Shown one piece after another: positions 21,986-31,100 of a stretch of 33,052 nucleotides of DNA. Position 1 is the first letter of the stretch, and every line of letters begins with the position of its first letter. The notes under the pieces are model-generated. The model saw only the letters and a program-made list of their open reading frames with translations, was not told where the DNA came from and did not search any database. Source of the stretch: Syntrophobacteraceae bacterium (GTDB lineage Bacteria; Desulfobacterota; Syntrophobacteria; Syntrophobacterales; Syntrophobacteraceae); contig JALOOX010000041.1 of assembly GCA_025454175.1 (NCBI GenBank), positions 1-33,052 of the forward strand, read 5' to 3'. The position numbers and the translations under genes are program-made.

Positions 21986-23137
21986 ATGATCAAGTGGTTC
22001 AAGAGGAAGAAAGCGAAGGAAGCCGGCGTTTCGGAGGTGGAGAGCCCGGATTCGCCGATGGATGAGGCGGTGGACGAGCCGGCCGGGGACCTCGACCAGG
22101 AGCCGCCGGACGCACTCATGGAGGAGGGCGGACCCGGCGAGCCATCGGAGGAAGGCGAGGATCAGGCCTCCTGGGAGGCCGAGATGGAGCCGGATGCCGA
22201 AGCGGTTGTGGAAGATCGTCCCGAGAAGAAGCGCTGGGCGAGCCGCCTGAGGGAGCGGTTGCGAAAGAGCCGGGAGCGTCTGGTCCATCGCCTGGACGGC
22301 CTCATGGCCGGCAGAAAGCATCTCGACGAAGATATGCTCGATGAGCTCGAGGAAATCCTCATCACGTCGGACCTCGGAGTGCGGACCACCCAGCGCCTCC
22401 TCCAGCACGTGACCGAGGGCATCAAGCGCAGGGAGCTCAAGGATGCAGAGGTTCTCCGGCAGCGCCTGCGCGAGGACATTCGCAGCCTGCTTTCCCTGGA
22501 GGCCGATCCCTGGGATTTCGAGAAGCACCGACCGTTTGTCATCATGGCGGTGGGCGTCAACGGCGTCGGCAAGACGACCACGGTGGGGAAACTGGGTCAC
22601 CGGCTGAAGCAGGAGGGGCGCAGCGTCATGCTGGTGGCCGCGGACACCTTCCGGGCCGCGGCGGTCGAACAGCTGGTCCTCTGGGGAGAGAGGACCCAGG
22701 TTCCCGTCATCCATCAGAAGAGCGGCTCGGACCCATCGGCGGTGGCCTTCGACGCCATCGATGCGGCCGTGGCCCGTGGGGTCGATGTCGTCCTCCTGGA
22801 CACCGCCGGCCGGATGCACACGAAAGCCAATCTCATGGAGGAGCTGAAGAAGATCCAGAGGGTCATCGCCAGGAAGCTCCCCGGGGCTCCCCACGAAGTC
22901 CTGCTGGTGCTGGACGCCACAACGGGCCAGAACGCGCTTTCCCAGGCCCGCCAGTTCAAGGAAGGTGTCGGAGTGACGGGCCTCATCCTCACCAAGCTCG
23001 ACGGAACGGCCAAGGGGGGGATCGTCACCGCCATCTGCGAGGAAACAGGGGTCCCCGTCCGCTTCATCGGCATTGGTGAAGCCGTCGAGGACCTCAGGCC
23101 GTTCGATCCGGACGAGTTCAGCCGGGCCCTTTTTTGA
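21986..23137 (+). CDS. ftsY: Signal recognition particle receptor FtsY
   Basis: A 383-residue SRP receptor GTPase that docks ribosome-SRP complexes at the inner membrane for co-translational insertion. The order is as expected: a basic start ([11 protein letters not shown]), an acidic A domain (about 15-80), the helical N domain (about 82-170) and the NG GTPase. G1 is [10 protein letters not shown] (190-199), the insertion-box region contains DTFRAAA (220-226), G3 is DTAGR (272-276), G4 is TKLDG (336-340), and GGIVTAI closes the site. ATG 21986 was chosen because it begins the typical membrane-binding head; GGAGG lies 13 bases upstream, a rather long spacing. The CoA-transferase gene follows 22 bp later, and a perfect hairpin overlaps the ftsY stop. 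Confidence 0.97.
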   Translation: MIKWFKRKKAKEAGVSEVESPDSPMDEAVDEPAGDLDQEPPDALMEEGGPGEPSEEGEDQASWEAEMEPDAEAVVEDRPEKKRWASRLRERLRKSRERLVHRLDGLMAGRKHLDEDMLDELEEILITSDLGVRTTQRLLQHVTEGIKRRELKDAEVLRQRLREDIRSLLSLEADPWDFEKHRPFVIMAVGVNGVGKTTTVGKLGHRLKQEGRSVMLVAADTFRAAAVEQLVLWGERTQVPVIHQKSGSDPSAVAFDAIDAAVARGVDVVLLDTAGRMHTKANLMEELKKIQRVIARKLPGAPHEVLLVLDATTGQNALSQARQFKEGVGVTGLILTKLDGTAKGGIVTAICEETGVPVRFIGIGEAVEDLRPFDPDEFSRALF

Positions 23138-23147
23138 AAGGGCCCGG
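23122..23147 (+). promoter_or_regulatory. Perfect 11-bp hairpin overlapping the ftsY stop codon
   Basis: CCGGGCCCTTT (23122-23132) pairs with AAAGGGCCCGG (23137-23147) around a TTTG loop; the ftsY TGA (23135-23137) sits in the loop and top of the stem. No T-run follows, so it is not a classic terminator. It ends 12 bases before the next start and only about three before that gene's AAGGA site, so it could control read-through, mRNA decay or coupling. Confidence 0.6.
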
Positions 23148-23159
23148 GAAAGGACAGGC

Positions 23160-24338
23160 ATGCAGAGTGCTTTGGAAGGAATCAAGGTGCTGGATCTCTC
23201 CCGGCTTCTGCCGGGGCCGTTTTGCTCGATGCTCATGGCCGACCTGGGGGCGGACGTCATCAAGGTCGAGGACCCCGCCGTGGGGGACTATATACGCTGG
23301 TGGCCTCCCAAGATCGGGAGCAGCAGCGGATTTCACGTGGTTCTGAACCGCAACAAGCGGTCGCTGACGTTGAATCTCAAGGCCCGGGAAGGCAGGGACA
23401 TTTTCCTTCGGCTGGCCAGGGAATCCGACGTCGTCCTGGAGGGCTTCCGGCCGGGGGTCATGAAGAAGCTGGGCCTGGACTACCATTCCCTCGGGGAGGT
23501 GAACCCGAGGCTCGTGTTTTGCGCCATCTCGGGATACGGGCAGGAAGGTGAGCGCGCTCTCAAGGCCGGCCACGACATCAACTACCTGGCTCTCAACGGG
23601 CTCCTCTCCCACAGCGGGCGCGCTGGAAAGCCCACGGTCCCCGGGACCCAGATCGCCGACCTGGGCGGGGGGGCGCTCCTGGCCGCTTTCAGCATCCTGG
23701 CCGCCCTGCTGGCCCGGGAGCGCACCGGCCAGGGCCAGTGCATCGACATCTCCATGACGGATGGAGCCATGGCCTGGAACTGCCTGCGCTGGGGCCAGTT
23801 CATCGCCGACGGCAGGGTCCCGGCTCCCGGAGACGATTTTCTGAATCACGGCTATGCCTGCTACAACGTGTACGAGACCGGGGACGGGCGCTTCATGGCG
23901 CTGGGCGCCCTGGAGCCCCAGTTCTGGAAAGCCTTCTGCAAGGCCATGGACCGGCCCCAATGGGATCGCCCGGATTACTTCGATCCGGGACCCCACCAGG
24001 CCGTCCTCGAGGGCGAAATCGGGGCCGCCTTCATGGAGAAGACACAGGCCGAGTGGGTCGAAATCCTCTCGGCCCACGACTGCTGCTGCGAGCCCGTGCT
24101 CACCCTGGCCGAAGCCATGGACGACCGCGGGCTGCAGGCGAGACAAATGGTGGTGAGCCTGATCCACGAAAGCTGGGGGTCTTATCGTCAGCTGGGGATT
24201 GCGCCGAAGTTTTCCGCGACGCCGGGCGAGATCAGAAGCCATGCTCCGGATCTCGGGGAGCACACCGCGGCGATTTTGCGGGACCTCGGTTTCGACCAGT
24301 CCGAAGTGGACCGGCTCAAGGCGGAGGGGATTGTGTGA
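23160..24338 (+). CDS. CaiB/BaiF family CoA-transferase
   Basis: A 392-residue class III CoA-transferase, the normal length. These enzymes move CoA between carboxylic acids, or racemise 2-methylacyl-CoA, in the cytoplasm. The N-terminus [31 protein letters not shown] (7-37 region), [13 protein letters not shown] (62-74), [16 protein letters not shown] and the catalytic aspartate D167 in GTQIADLGG are all present. ATG 23160 has AAGGA upstream. The gene lies 22 bp after ftsY and may be co-transcribed, although a strong hairpin lies between. The [11 protein letters not shown] opening is shared with alpha-methylacyl-CoA racemase relatives as well as with carnitine and formyl-CoA transferases, so the exact reaction is undecided. 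A GC-rich hairpin follows. Confidence 0.93.
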   Translation: MQSALEGIKVLDLSRLLPGPFCSMLMADLGADVIKVEDPAVGDYIRWWPPKIGSSSGFHVVLNRNKRSLTLNLKAREGRDIFLRLARESDVVLEGFRPGVMKKLGLDYHSLGEVNPRLVFCAISGYGQEGERALKAGHDINYLALNGLLSHSGRAGKPTVPGTQIADLGGGALLAAFSILAALLARERTGQGQCIDISMTDGAMAWNCLRWGQFIADGRVPAPGDDFLNHGYACYNVYETGDGRFMALGALEPQFWKAFCKAMDRPQWDRPDYFDPGPHQAVLEGEIGAAFMEKTQAEWVEILSAHDCCCEPVLTLAEAMDDRGLQARQMVVSLIHESWGSYRQLGIAPKFSATPGEIRSHAPDLGEHTAAILRDLGFDQSEVDRLKAEGIV

Positions 24339-24376
24339 GAGCCTGGCCCCGATTCCCGTGAAACGGGGCCGGGCTC
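24339..24376. terminator. GC-rich hairpin between convergent genes
   Basis: GAGCCTGGCCCCG (24339-24351) pairs with CGGGGCCGGGCTC (24364-24376), 13 bp with one T-G position and a 12-base loop. It starts at the base after the CoA-transferase stop and ends three bases before the FmdB stop. No T-run is seen on either strand, so it may be a bidirectional 3'-end structure rather than a textbook terminator. Confidence 0.55.
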
Positions 24377-24379
24377 CCA

Positions 24380-24634
24380 TCATCGGGTGTGACCGGGCAG
24401 CTGAATGGTGGTGCAGCTCTTTCCGGGGGCGCAGGTCCGAGTCGTGGCGCATGGGCTCGAAGCGCTTTTTTCACTCGATGAGCTGCCCATGGAGTAGCTC
24501 ACCTGGCTGAGGACTCTCTCCAGTTCATCGCCCTGGCATTCGGGGCAGGTGAGCTCGGCGGATTCGGATGAACTGGTGAACAGGAATTCCTGAATGTGCC
24601 CGCACTTGGCGCAGCGAAACTCATAGATGGGCAT
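24380..24634 (-). CDS. FmdB-family zinc ribbon protein
   Basis: An 84-residue protein with the characteristic opening MPIYEFRCAKCGHIQEF and a zinc ribbon formed by C8, C11, C30 and C33 (CAKC and CPEC). The tail is serine-rich, with additional cysteines in SSPCATTRTCAPGKSC. FmdB-type proteins are often called putative regulators, but no biochemical role is established. Start 24634 is firm, with AAGGAG six bases upstream. The gene is monocistronic, convergent with the CoA-transferase gene and divergent from the cysteine-rich protein pair. Upstream (24635-24769) is a short region with no other gene. Confidence 0.93.
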   Translation of the reverse strand: MPIYEFRCAKCGHIQEFLFTSSSESAELTCPECQGDELERVLSQVSYSMGSSSSEKSASSPCATTRTCAPGKSCTTIQLPGHTR

Positions 24635-24769
24635 GCTTTCTCCTTTTGACGAAAATAAGACCATTTCGACTGGAGCCAGTTGAGCTTTTAACAAATGGAG
24701 CCCCGGGAGTCAAACCGTCCTCGGGGCGCGACCAGCTCGAAACTTTGATCTTTTGGACCAGACGACCCC

Positions 24770-25645
24770 ATGGCCTCTCTTTGCGCTCCCGACCGGAACT
24801 TGAGCTGCTTTGGATGCTGCCCGCCCATCCGGCCCGGGCATTACGACCCCCTGGATTTCGTGGGCAGCCTGAGAAGGGAGCTCGCCGAGAACCGGGCGGC
24901 CTTTCCGAGGTCACCCCTTCGGGCGAGACCCATCGTCGGTTATCATTGCTGGGCTTTAGGGTTTCTGGATGCGAAGGGTGGGACGGCAGGCTGTCTCCTG
25001 CACCCAGCCCGAAACCAGGGAAGGGATCTCAGGGGGCTCATCGACTACGGCGACAAGTGCCGCCGCGAGAGCTGCGTGGCGGCCCGGGAGTTCGACCTGC
25101 TCCCGCCCGAAGGCCAGGAATTCTGGCTGCCTCTGGTGCGAGGGCTGAACCCTTTCTACTATTCCAGCCGAAGAGCCAATCCCCTGTTTCACATCATGCC
25201 GTGGGGAGCGGGCCTTCTGGAGCGATTGCGCGAGCATGCGGGTCTCCGGGGCTGGTCCTGCACGGAGCTCATTCACGCCTTTCCTTTCCTGGTGCGCCAG
25301 GACTGGAAGCCCCGGGCTCACCGCCACCTTTTCGGCCTGCTGCTGGAACCGTTGGAAGAAAGGGATGGCGCGGGCGATGTCATGGAGGAGCGGGCATCGC
25401 GAATCCTGGAAAGCATTGCCGACCTCGGGGTCGTCCGGGACCTGAAGACCCCCGACCCCGGGGCGGAGGAGATTTGGACCCATCAGGGGTCCGAGCCCGT
25501 CGAATTCCTCGATTTCGTGCGTTTGGAGCTGGGCATCCCAAGAACCGGCGGAAGGCGGCTCCAAAGGGCCAGGAAGGCCGTGGAGGCTCTGATACGCGAG
25601 ATTTTGGGCTTCGAGACTCCGAGAGAGGAGAAAGAAAAGAGATGA
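24770..25645 (+). CDS. Hypothetical cysteine-rich protein, possible metal or Fe-S binder
   Basis: A 291-residue soluble protein not recognised with certainty. Its N-terminus carries a tight cysteine motif, NLSCFGCCPPI (C13, C16, C17), and later GYHCWALGF, GCLLHPARNQGRDLR and DYGDKCRRESC. The C-x-x-C-C motif followed by C-x-L-H-P and a basic cysteine segment is reminiscent of YkgJ/CxxCxxCC proteins, which supports metal or Fe-S binding (inference). The second half is helical and charged, ending ETPREEKEKR. The ribosome site of ATG 24770 is weak, so a slightly different start is possible. The stop overlaps the start of the next gene (ATGA), so the two are translationally coupled and probably act together. 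Confidence 0.82.
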   Translation: MASLCAPDRNLSCFGCCPPIRPGHYDPLDFVGSLRRELAENRAAFPRSPLRARPIVGYHCWALGFLDAKGGTAGCLLHPARNQGRDLRGLIDYGDKCRRESCVAAREFDLLPPEGQEFWLPLVRGLNPFYYSSRRANPLFHIMPWGAGLLERLREHAGLRGWSCTELIHAFPFLVRQDWKPRAHRHLFGLLLEPLEERDGAGDVMEERASRILESIADLGVVRDLKTPDPGAEEIWTHQGSEPVEFLDFVRLELGIPRTGGRRLQRARKAVEALIREILGFETPREEKEKR

Positions 25646-26598
25646 CCGTGCCTACCGATAAAACCAGCGATGAAAGCCGGCGGGAGCGATCCTTCCCGGC
25701 GGACTGGGATATGGACACCCTGCGGGCCAACTGGGTCGAGCACCTGGAGCGCATCTTCCGGGATATCCCGGTTCCCATCCCCATGAAGCGCGTGATTTAC
25801 CAGGTCGAGCGCACCCCTCTCCATCAGGAGATCAAGGCCCGCTGGAACGACATGGATGGCGACGAGCGGCTCAGGAGCTGGAAGCGTCTCCTGGAGGAGA
25901 GCGCAAAGGTCCTGGAGGATATTCTGCCGGTGTGCGTCATGTGCGGGGAATGCTGCCGGAGGGGAAGCCCCACGCTTCAGCTGGAGGATCTCGATCTGCT
26001 CAGGGGTGGACGACTCCCCTGGAATCAGCTTTTCACCATTCGCAGAGGCCAGCCCGTTCGTTCGCCTTTCAAGGACGAGGTCTCCTTCCTGGTGGATGAG
26101 CGTGTGAAGGTTCGGGAGAAGCCGGGAACCCAGGAGTGCGTCTTCTTCGATCACGCCACCGATCAGTGCCTGGTTTACGCGGATCGGCCCGCACAGTGCC
26201 GGGCCCAGGCCTGCTGGGACCCGTCGGTGGCCGAGGATCTGGCCCGCCAGCCTTACCTCACCCGGCGTGATGTTTTCGGGGACATCGAGCTGATTGTGGA
26301 GCTCATCGCCGAGCACGACCGGCGCTGCTCCTTCGACGCCCTCAAGGAGGCCTTCGAGCGGCTGGCATCGAGCGACGGACAGAACCTGGACGAGATCGTC
26401 GATCTCCTGGCCTACGAAGACCATTTCCGCCACTTCCTGGGGGAGCAGCTGAAGATCCCGCCGGAAAGCCTGGACCTGGTCTTCGGAAAAAGCCTGGCCG
26501 ACCTGGTCCCTCTTTTCGGGTTCCGGGTCGAGGAGCAGGCCGACGGCTCCAAGTGTCTCGTCGCCGAAGAGCGCGGCGCCCCCGGTGAAGCCGGCTGA
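25642..26598 (+). CDS. YkgJ-family cysteine cluster protein
   Basis: A 318-residue protein with the YkgJ/CxxCxxCC signature CVMCGECCRRGSP (C98, C101, C104, C105). The matching distal part is QECVFFDHATDQCLVYADRPAQCRAQACW (about residues 165-193), with the C-x-x-Y-x-x-R-P-x-x-C pattern. The family is thought to bind zinc or an Fe-S cluster; cellular role unknown. It is longer than minimal members (about 120-150 residues), with an N-terminal helical extension and a C-terminal helical domain. The start overlaps the previous stop as ATGA, with AGGAG upstream. The upstream partner has a related cysteine pattern, so the pair may form a complex. A palindromic GATCAGCG element follows. Confidence 0.88.
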   Translation: MTVPTDKTSDESRRERSFPADWDMDTLRANWVEHLERIFRDIPVPIPMKRVIYQVERTPLHQEIKARWNDMDGDERLRSWKRLLEESAKVLEDILPVCVMCGECCRRGSPTLQLEDLDLLRGGRLPWNQLFTIRRGQPVRSPFKDEVSFLVDERVKVREKPGTQECVFFDHATDQCLVYADRPAQCRAQACWDPSVAEDLARQPYLTRRDVFGDIELIVELIAEHDRRCSFDALKEAFERLASSDGQNLDEIVDLLAYEDHFRHFLGEQLKIPPESLDLVFGKSLADLVPLFGFRVEEQADGSKCLVAEERGAPGEAG

Positions 26599-26640
26599 TC
26601 TTCTCAATAACCGCGGGTATACGATGTAATCAGCGACCCG

Positions 26641-26752
26641 GCAATGGGACGCTGATCTTCAGGATGCACGCTGATTCATGCTGACAAATCCATGGGAAGG
26701 GCAAGATCTGCGAAGATCAGCGCGCATCAGAGTTGATCAGTGTTCCATTGGT
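26641..26752. repeat. GATCAGCG palindromic element
   Basis: GGGACGCTGATCTTC (26647-26661) and GCACGCTGATTCATGCTGAC (26666-26685) are mirrored by GATCTGCGAAGATCAGCG (26705-26722) and GTTGATCAGTGTTCC (26732-26746) in imperfect inverted order. It is an intergenic dispersed repeat, different from the other families in this window. Together with the short flanks it fills the 312-bp gap 26599-26910, in which no gene was seen. Confidence 0.7.
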
Positions 26753-26910
26753 TTTCCCACACTTTTGAGAACGCAAGAGCCGGTGAGCTTTTGTCATCCA
26801 TTATGGCCGGTGGGCCGGGGGGATCTCTGAAAGCCTGCCCATGGGCTCCCGACGTAAACTTGGAGCTTGACCTCGCAAGCCCCCTCGACGTTCCAGTGAG
26901 GAGCGATGGC

Positions 26911-28167
26911 ATGATACGGTTCATCCACGCCGCCGACGCTCACATCGACAGCCCCCTCAGGGGTCTCGATGCCCACGACGCAGCGCCGCTCGAGATCCTC
27001 CGCGGCTCCACGCGGAAGGCCTTCGAGAATCTCATTCAGCTGGCCGTGGACGAAAACATCGATTTCGTGGTTCTTGCCGGTGATCTCTACGACGGGGACT
27101 GGAAGGATTACAGCACGGGCCTGTTTTTCCGGGGCCAGATGGCCCGTCTGCGCGACAGGGGGATCCCCGTCTACCTTGTGGTGGGCAACCACGACGCGGC
27201 CTCGGTGATTTCGAGAAAACTGAGCCTGCCGGACAACGTCCATGTCTGTTCCACTCGGACGGCCGAGTCCCGGGAGGTGGCCGGGCGTCCCGTGGTGATC
27301 CACGGGCGTGGCTTCCCCAACCGGGCGGTGCCCGAGAACCTGTCGCTGGATTACCCCGACGCCGTGCCGAACCGTTTCAACATAGGGCTCCTGCACACGA
27401 GCCTGACGGGCCGGGCGGGCCACGACACCTACGCTCCCTGCTCCGAGGCGGACCTTGTACGCAAGGGCTATGATTATTGGGCGCTCGGCCACGTTCACCA
27501 GCCCGAGGTGGTCAGCCGGGACCCCTGGATCGTCTTTGCGGGAAACCTCCAGGGGCGGGATATCCGCGAGACAGGTCCCCGCGGGTGCCGGCTGGTGACG
27601 GTGAACGATCAGCTGAAGGTGGAGAGCGCGGAGCATCACGACCTCGATGTGGTGCGCTGGCGGGTGCTGGAGGTCGATCTCGGTGGAGTCGACGAGTCCT
27701 CCGAGGCCTTGAGTCGCGCCGCGGGCTCCATGGCGGGTGCCGTCCGTGAAGCGGACGGGCGGCTGGTTGCGGCGAGGATCGTGCTCACCGGGGCATCGCC
27801 CCTGCATGGCTCGCTCCACCGCGAAGCCGCCTGGTGGCGGGCCGAATTGCTGGGACGCGCCCAGGAGCAGGGTCCGGAGGCCCTCTGGATCGAGCAAATC
27901 CATGTGGCGACGTCTCCCGTCTATGATCCGGGTAAGCTCGCCGAGCGGGATGAGCTCACCCGAATCGTCCTGGAGGTCCTTGGAGAGGCCACCGTCGAAC
28001 CGGCCGGGCTGCCCCGGGAGGTCAAGGATATGCTCGATGTGCTGCCCGGCGAGGTGCGGAGCGAAGTCGAATCCCAGTGGGATGGCGCCGGAAGTGCTTC
28101 GCTCCTGGAGGATGTGAAGGCCATCATCCTGGATGCGCTGGGTACGAAGGGAGGGCAGGTCCCGTGA
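26911..28167 (+). CDS. DNA repair exonuclease, SbcD/Mre11-YhaO type
   Basis: A 418-residue metallophosphoesterase of the SbcD/YhaO group, expected to be the nuclease half of an Mre11-Rad50-like complex acting on DNA ends. The metal-binding motifs are in order: D9 and H11 (AADAHIDSP), D58 (LAGDLYDGD), N93 and H94 (VVGNHDAAS), H162 (LLHTS), and H194 and H196 (ALGHVHQPE). The C-terminal 130 residues should hold the capping region that contacts the ATPase partner. ATG 26911 with GAGGAG upstream was chosen over a GTG at 26740 in frame, which starts within the repeat element. The stop overlaps the start of the next gene as GTGA, so the two subunits are coupled. Confidence 0.92.
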   Translation: MIRFIHAADAHIDSPLRGLDAHDAAPLEILRGSTRKAFENLIQLAVDENIDFVVLAGDLYDGDWKDYSTGLFFRGQMARLRDRGIPVYLVVGNHDAASVISRKLSLPDNVHVCSTRTAESREVAGRPVVIHGRGFPNRAVPENLSLDYPDAVPNRFNIGLLHTSLTGRAGHDTYAPCSEADLVRKGYDYWALGHVHQPEVVSRDPWIVFAGNLQGRDIRETGPRGCRLVTVNDQLKVESAEHHDLDVVRWRVLEVDLGGVDESSEALSRAAGSMAGAVREADGRLVAARIVLTGASPLHGSLHREAAWWRAELLGRAQEQGPEALWIEQIHVATSPVYDPGKLAERDELTRIVLEVLGEATVEPAGLPREVKDMLDVLPGEVRSEVESQWDGAGSASLLEDVKAIILDALGTKGGQVP

Positions 28168-31100
28168 GGTTCGATCGACTGCACATCCCGGCCTTCGGAC
28201 CTTTCACCGGTCTGGACATCCGCTTTCCCTCGGCGGGCAGCGACCTTCAGGTCATCCACGGACCCAACGAAGCGGGCAAGAGCTCTCTGCTCCGTGCCAT
28301 TCGGGACTTGCTCTTCGGCATCCACGGTCAGTCGCCCGACAATTTCCTGCATGAGTACAAGCAGCTGCGGATCGGCGGCGAGGTGGTGAGCCGGGCCGGA
28401 GACCGGCTCGCCTTCCAGCGAAGGAAGGGAGCCAAGAACACGCTGCTGGACGCTGACGGCAACCCCTTGCCCGATCACGCCCTGGCCCCGTTTCTGGGGA
28501 GTGTCGATCAGGCCTACTTTTCCACCATGTTCGGGCTGGGGACCCGGGAGCTCCGTGAAGGGGCCGAGCAGTTGCTCCGGGGCGAAGGGGACATCGGAAG
28601 CGCCCTGTTTTCGGCCAGCCTGGGCGGAACGCCCGTCCAGCGGGTCCTTGCGGCGCTGACGGAGGAATCGGAGCGCTACTTCAAGGGCAAAGCCACGGCC
28701 AATGTCTCGATCCGCCCGGCCGCGGCCAGGTACAGAGAGCTGCTGAAGCAATGCCGCGAAGCCGCCGTGAGCCCGGAGGCATGGGAGCGGATCGAGCGGG
28801 AGCTTGCCGCGGCGGATGAAGACAAGGCGCGCCTGGAGACAGAGCTGCGGGGGATCGATCGGCAGCTCGAGTGGCTGCTGCGCTGCGAGGACGCCCTCCC
28901 CGTCGTGGGGCGGTTGAAGGAGGAGCTTCGGATCCTCGATGGGCTTCCTCCCGCCCCCGAAGTCTCCATTGGTTTTGTGGAGCGGGCCCGGGCGGCCCGC
29001 AAGGCGGCCGGCGAGGCCCAGGCCGAAGTCCGGCGGCTCGAGGCTCAGATCGATAAGCTGAGAGTCCGGGAAGCCGCCTGCGTGACATCGCCTGCCATGC
29101 TCGAATCCGCCGAAGCGCTGGAGCGTCTTCACAAGGACCTCGGCGTTTACCGGGATCACCAGCAGTCGTTGGTTGACCTGGAGACCGAGCTGGCGGGACT
29201 CGATGCGACCCTGAGCGCGGGCGTCCGGAGCCAGGGACTGACCGGCGGCTTTTCCGAGCTCGAAAAGCTCCGGCTGGGCAGCGCTGTGAAACTGAGCTGC
29301 CAGGAGTCCGCCGAGAGGCTCGATAAAGCCCGTGAGGCCCTCGGTAAGCTCCAGGAAAGGATGGAAGACACGCGCGGGGAGATCGAAACGAGTGAAGCGC
29401 AGCTCGAGGCGCTGCCGCCAATGGACTTGACCGCCCTTCGGGACGCCCTGGCCCTGGCGGCCGAAGCCACCGACGCCAGCAAGACGCTTCCGGCCGCGCA
29501 ATCCGAGGTCAAGCGGCTGAGACAGCAGGTCAGGGACAGCCATGAAGCGCTGACGGGGGCTCCGGAGGATTGGGACGCGACCGCGGACCTGCCGGTCCCG
29601 GGGAAATCCGCCATTCGTCGCCTCGGCGGCGCCATGGACGATATCGGCCGTGAGCTCAAGGACGAGGAAGCCAGGCTGGGGGAAACGAAGAAGCGGTTGG
29701 ATTCCGTTCGGGCCGAGCTGGCGAGGCTGGAGCGCCGCGGCGAGCTGCCGTCGGAGCAGGCCCTGCGCGAGGCCCGGGATCGTCGGGATCACGGTTGGGA
29801 GCTGGTGCTGGCTGAATGGAAGGGGGGCGGCGCCCGCGAGGAATTTGTGCCGGACATCCCCCTCGAGGAGGCGTACCCCCAGACCGTGCAAAAGGCGGAC
29901 GACATTGCGGACCGGCTGCGCCGGGAGGCCGAAGCGGTGGCCCAGGCCGAGGAGAAACGTTTTCAGATCGGTGAGTGCCAAAAGGAGCTGCAGGGGATTG
30001 AAGCGGGGATCCTGGCGGTCCGGCGCGCCCTGATGAATGGTCGGGAATCGTGGGAGGCTGCCTGGAAGCCCTGTGGAATTGTCCCGGGAACCGCCGAGGA
30101 AATGGAGGAGTGGCGCGAGACCTGGAGTGAATTCAAACGGTGGCTCCGCCAGTTGCGGGAGTCGGAGGCCACTTTCCAGCGAAAGCAGGACCAGGTGAGC
30201 CGGGCCATAAGTGGGCTTGCCGCGGTCCTCGCCGAATCCGGGGAGCAAGGGTTCCGGGTGCTCTTCGAAAAGGCCCGGAGGCGGGTCCAGGAGGGAGAGG
30301 AGCAGACGGGGCGGCGCAGGGCCATCGAGGAGCAGATCCAGAAGCTGAAGACCGATCTGTCGAGGCAGCATGGCTCCCTCGACAAGCTGGGCCGGGATGT
30401 CGAGGCTGCCCAGGCCCAATGGCGGTCCCAGTGTCTGGCCGCCGGCCTCCCGGAGGAGGTCTCGCCCCAGTCGGGATTGGCTCTGCTGCGGGAACGGGCA
30501 GACCTCCTCGCCAGGCACGACGAGTGGCAGAAGTCCTCCAACAGGCGGCGGAAGCTCAGCGAGCGGGTTCAGGCGTACGAGGGGGAGGTGAGTGATCGTT
30601 CGCGTGCTCTCGGGATCGAGGGCGACACCACCGAGGCGCGCGTATCCAGGCTCTGGAAGGCCCTCACCCGGGCTCGCGGGGAAGCGGCCCGGCGCGACCA
30701 GCTGCAGGCACAGATCGAAGAGGCGGAAAGGGAGCTCTCGGACATCCAGGAGGCTCGGACCCGGGCCGACCAGGCCCTCGAGGAGCTGATTCAGCAGGCG
30801 AAGCTTGAGACGGTCGAAGGGCTGGAGCCACTGCTGGCGAACCTCGAAATCCGGGAACAGGTGCAAAGCAGCATCGCCACCCTCCGCCACACGCTGGTGG
30901 GCCTCGCCCGGGGCCAGACGGTTGATGATTTCCTCTCCCGCATGGAGGCCGAGGAAATGGAATCGCTTCCCCAGCGGAAGCGCACGCTCGAGGAAAAGAA
31001 GCAAGAGGTGGAGGCGGCACTCCATGCACTGCGGGACAAGCTTTACGGGCTCGGGGAGCGGAGGCGGACCCTGGAGGATTCCGGGGATGCGGCGGCGGAT

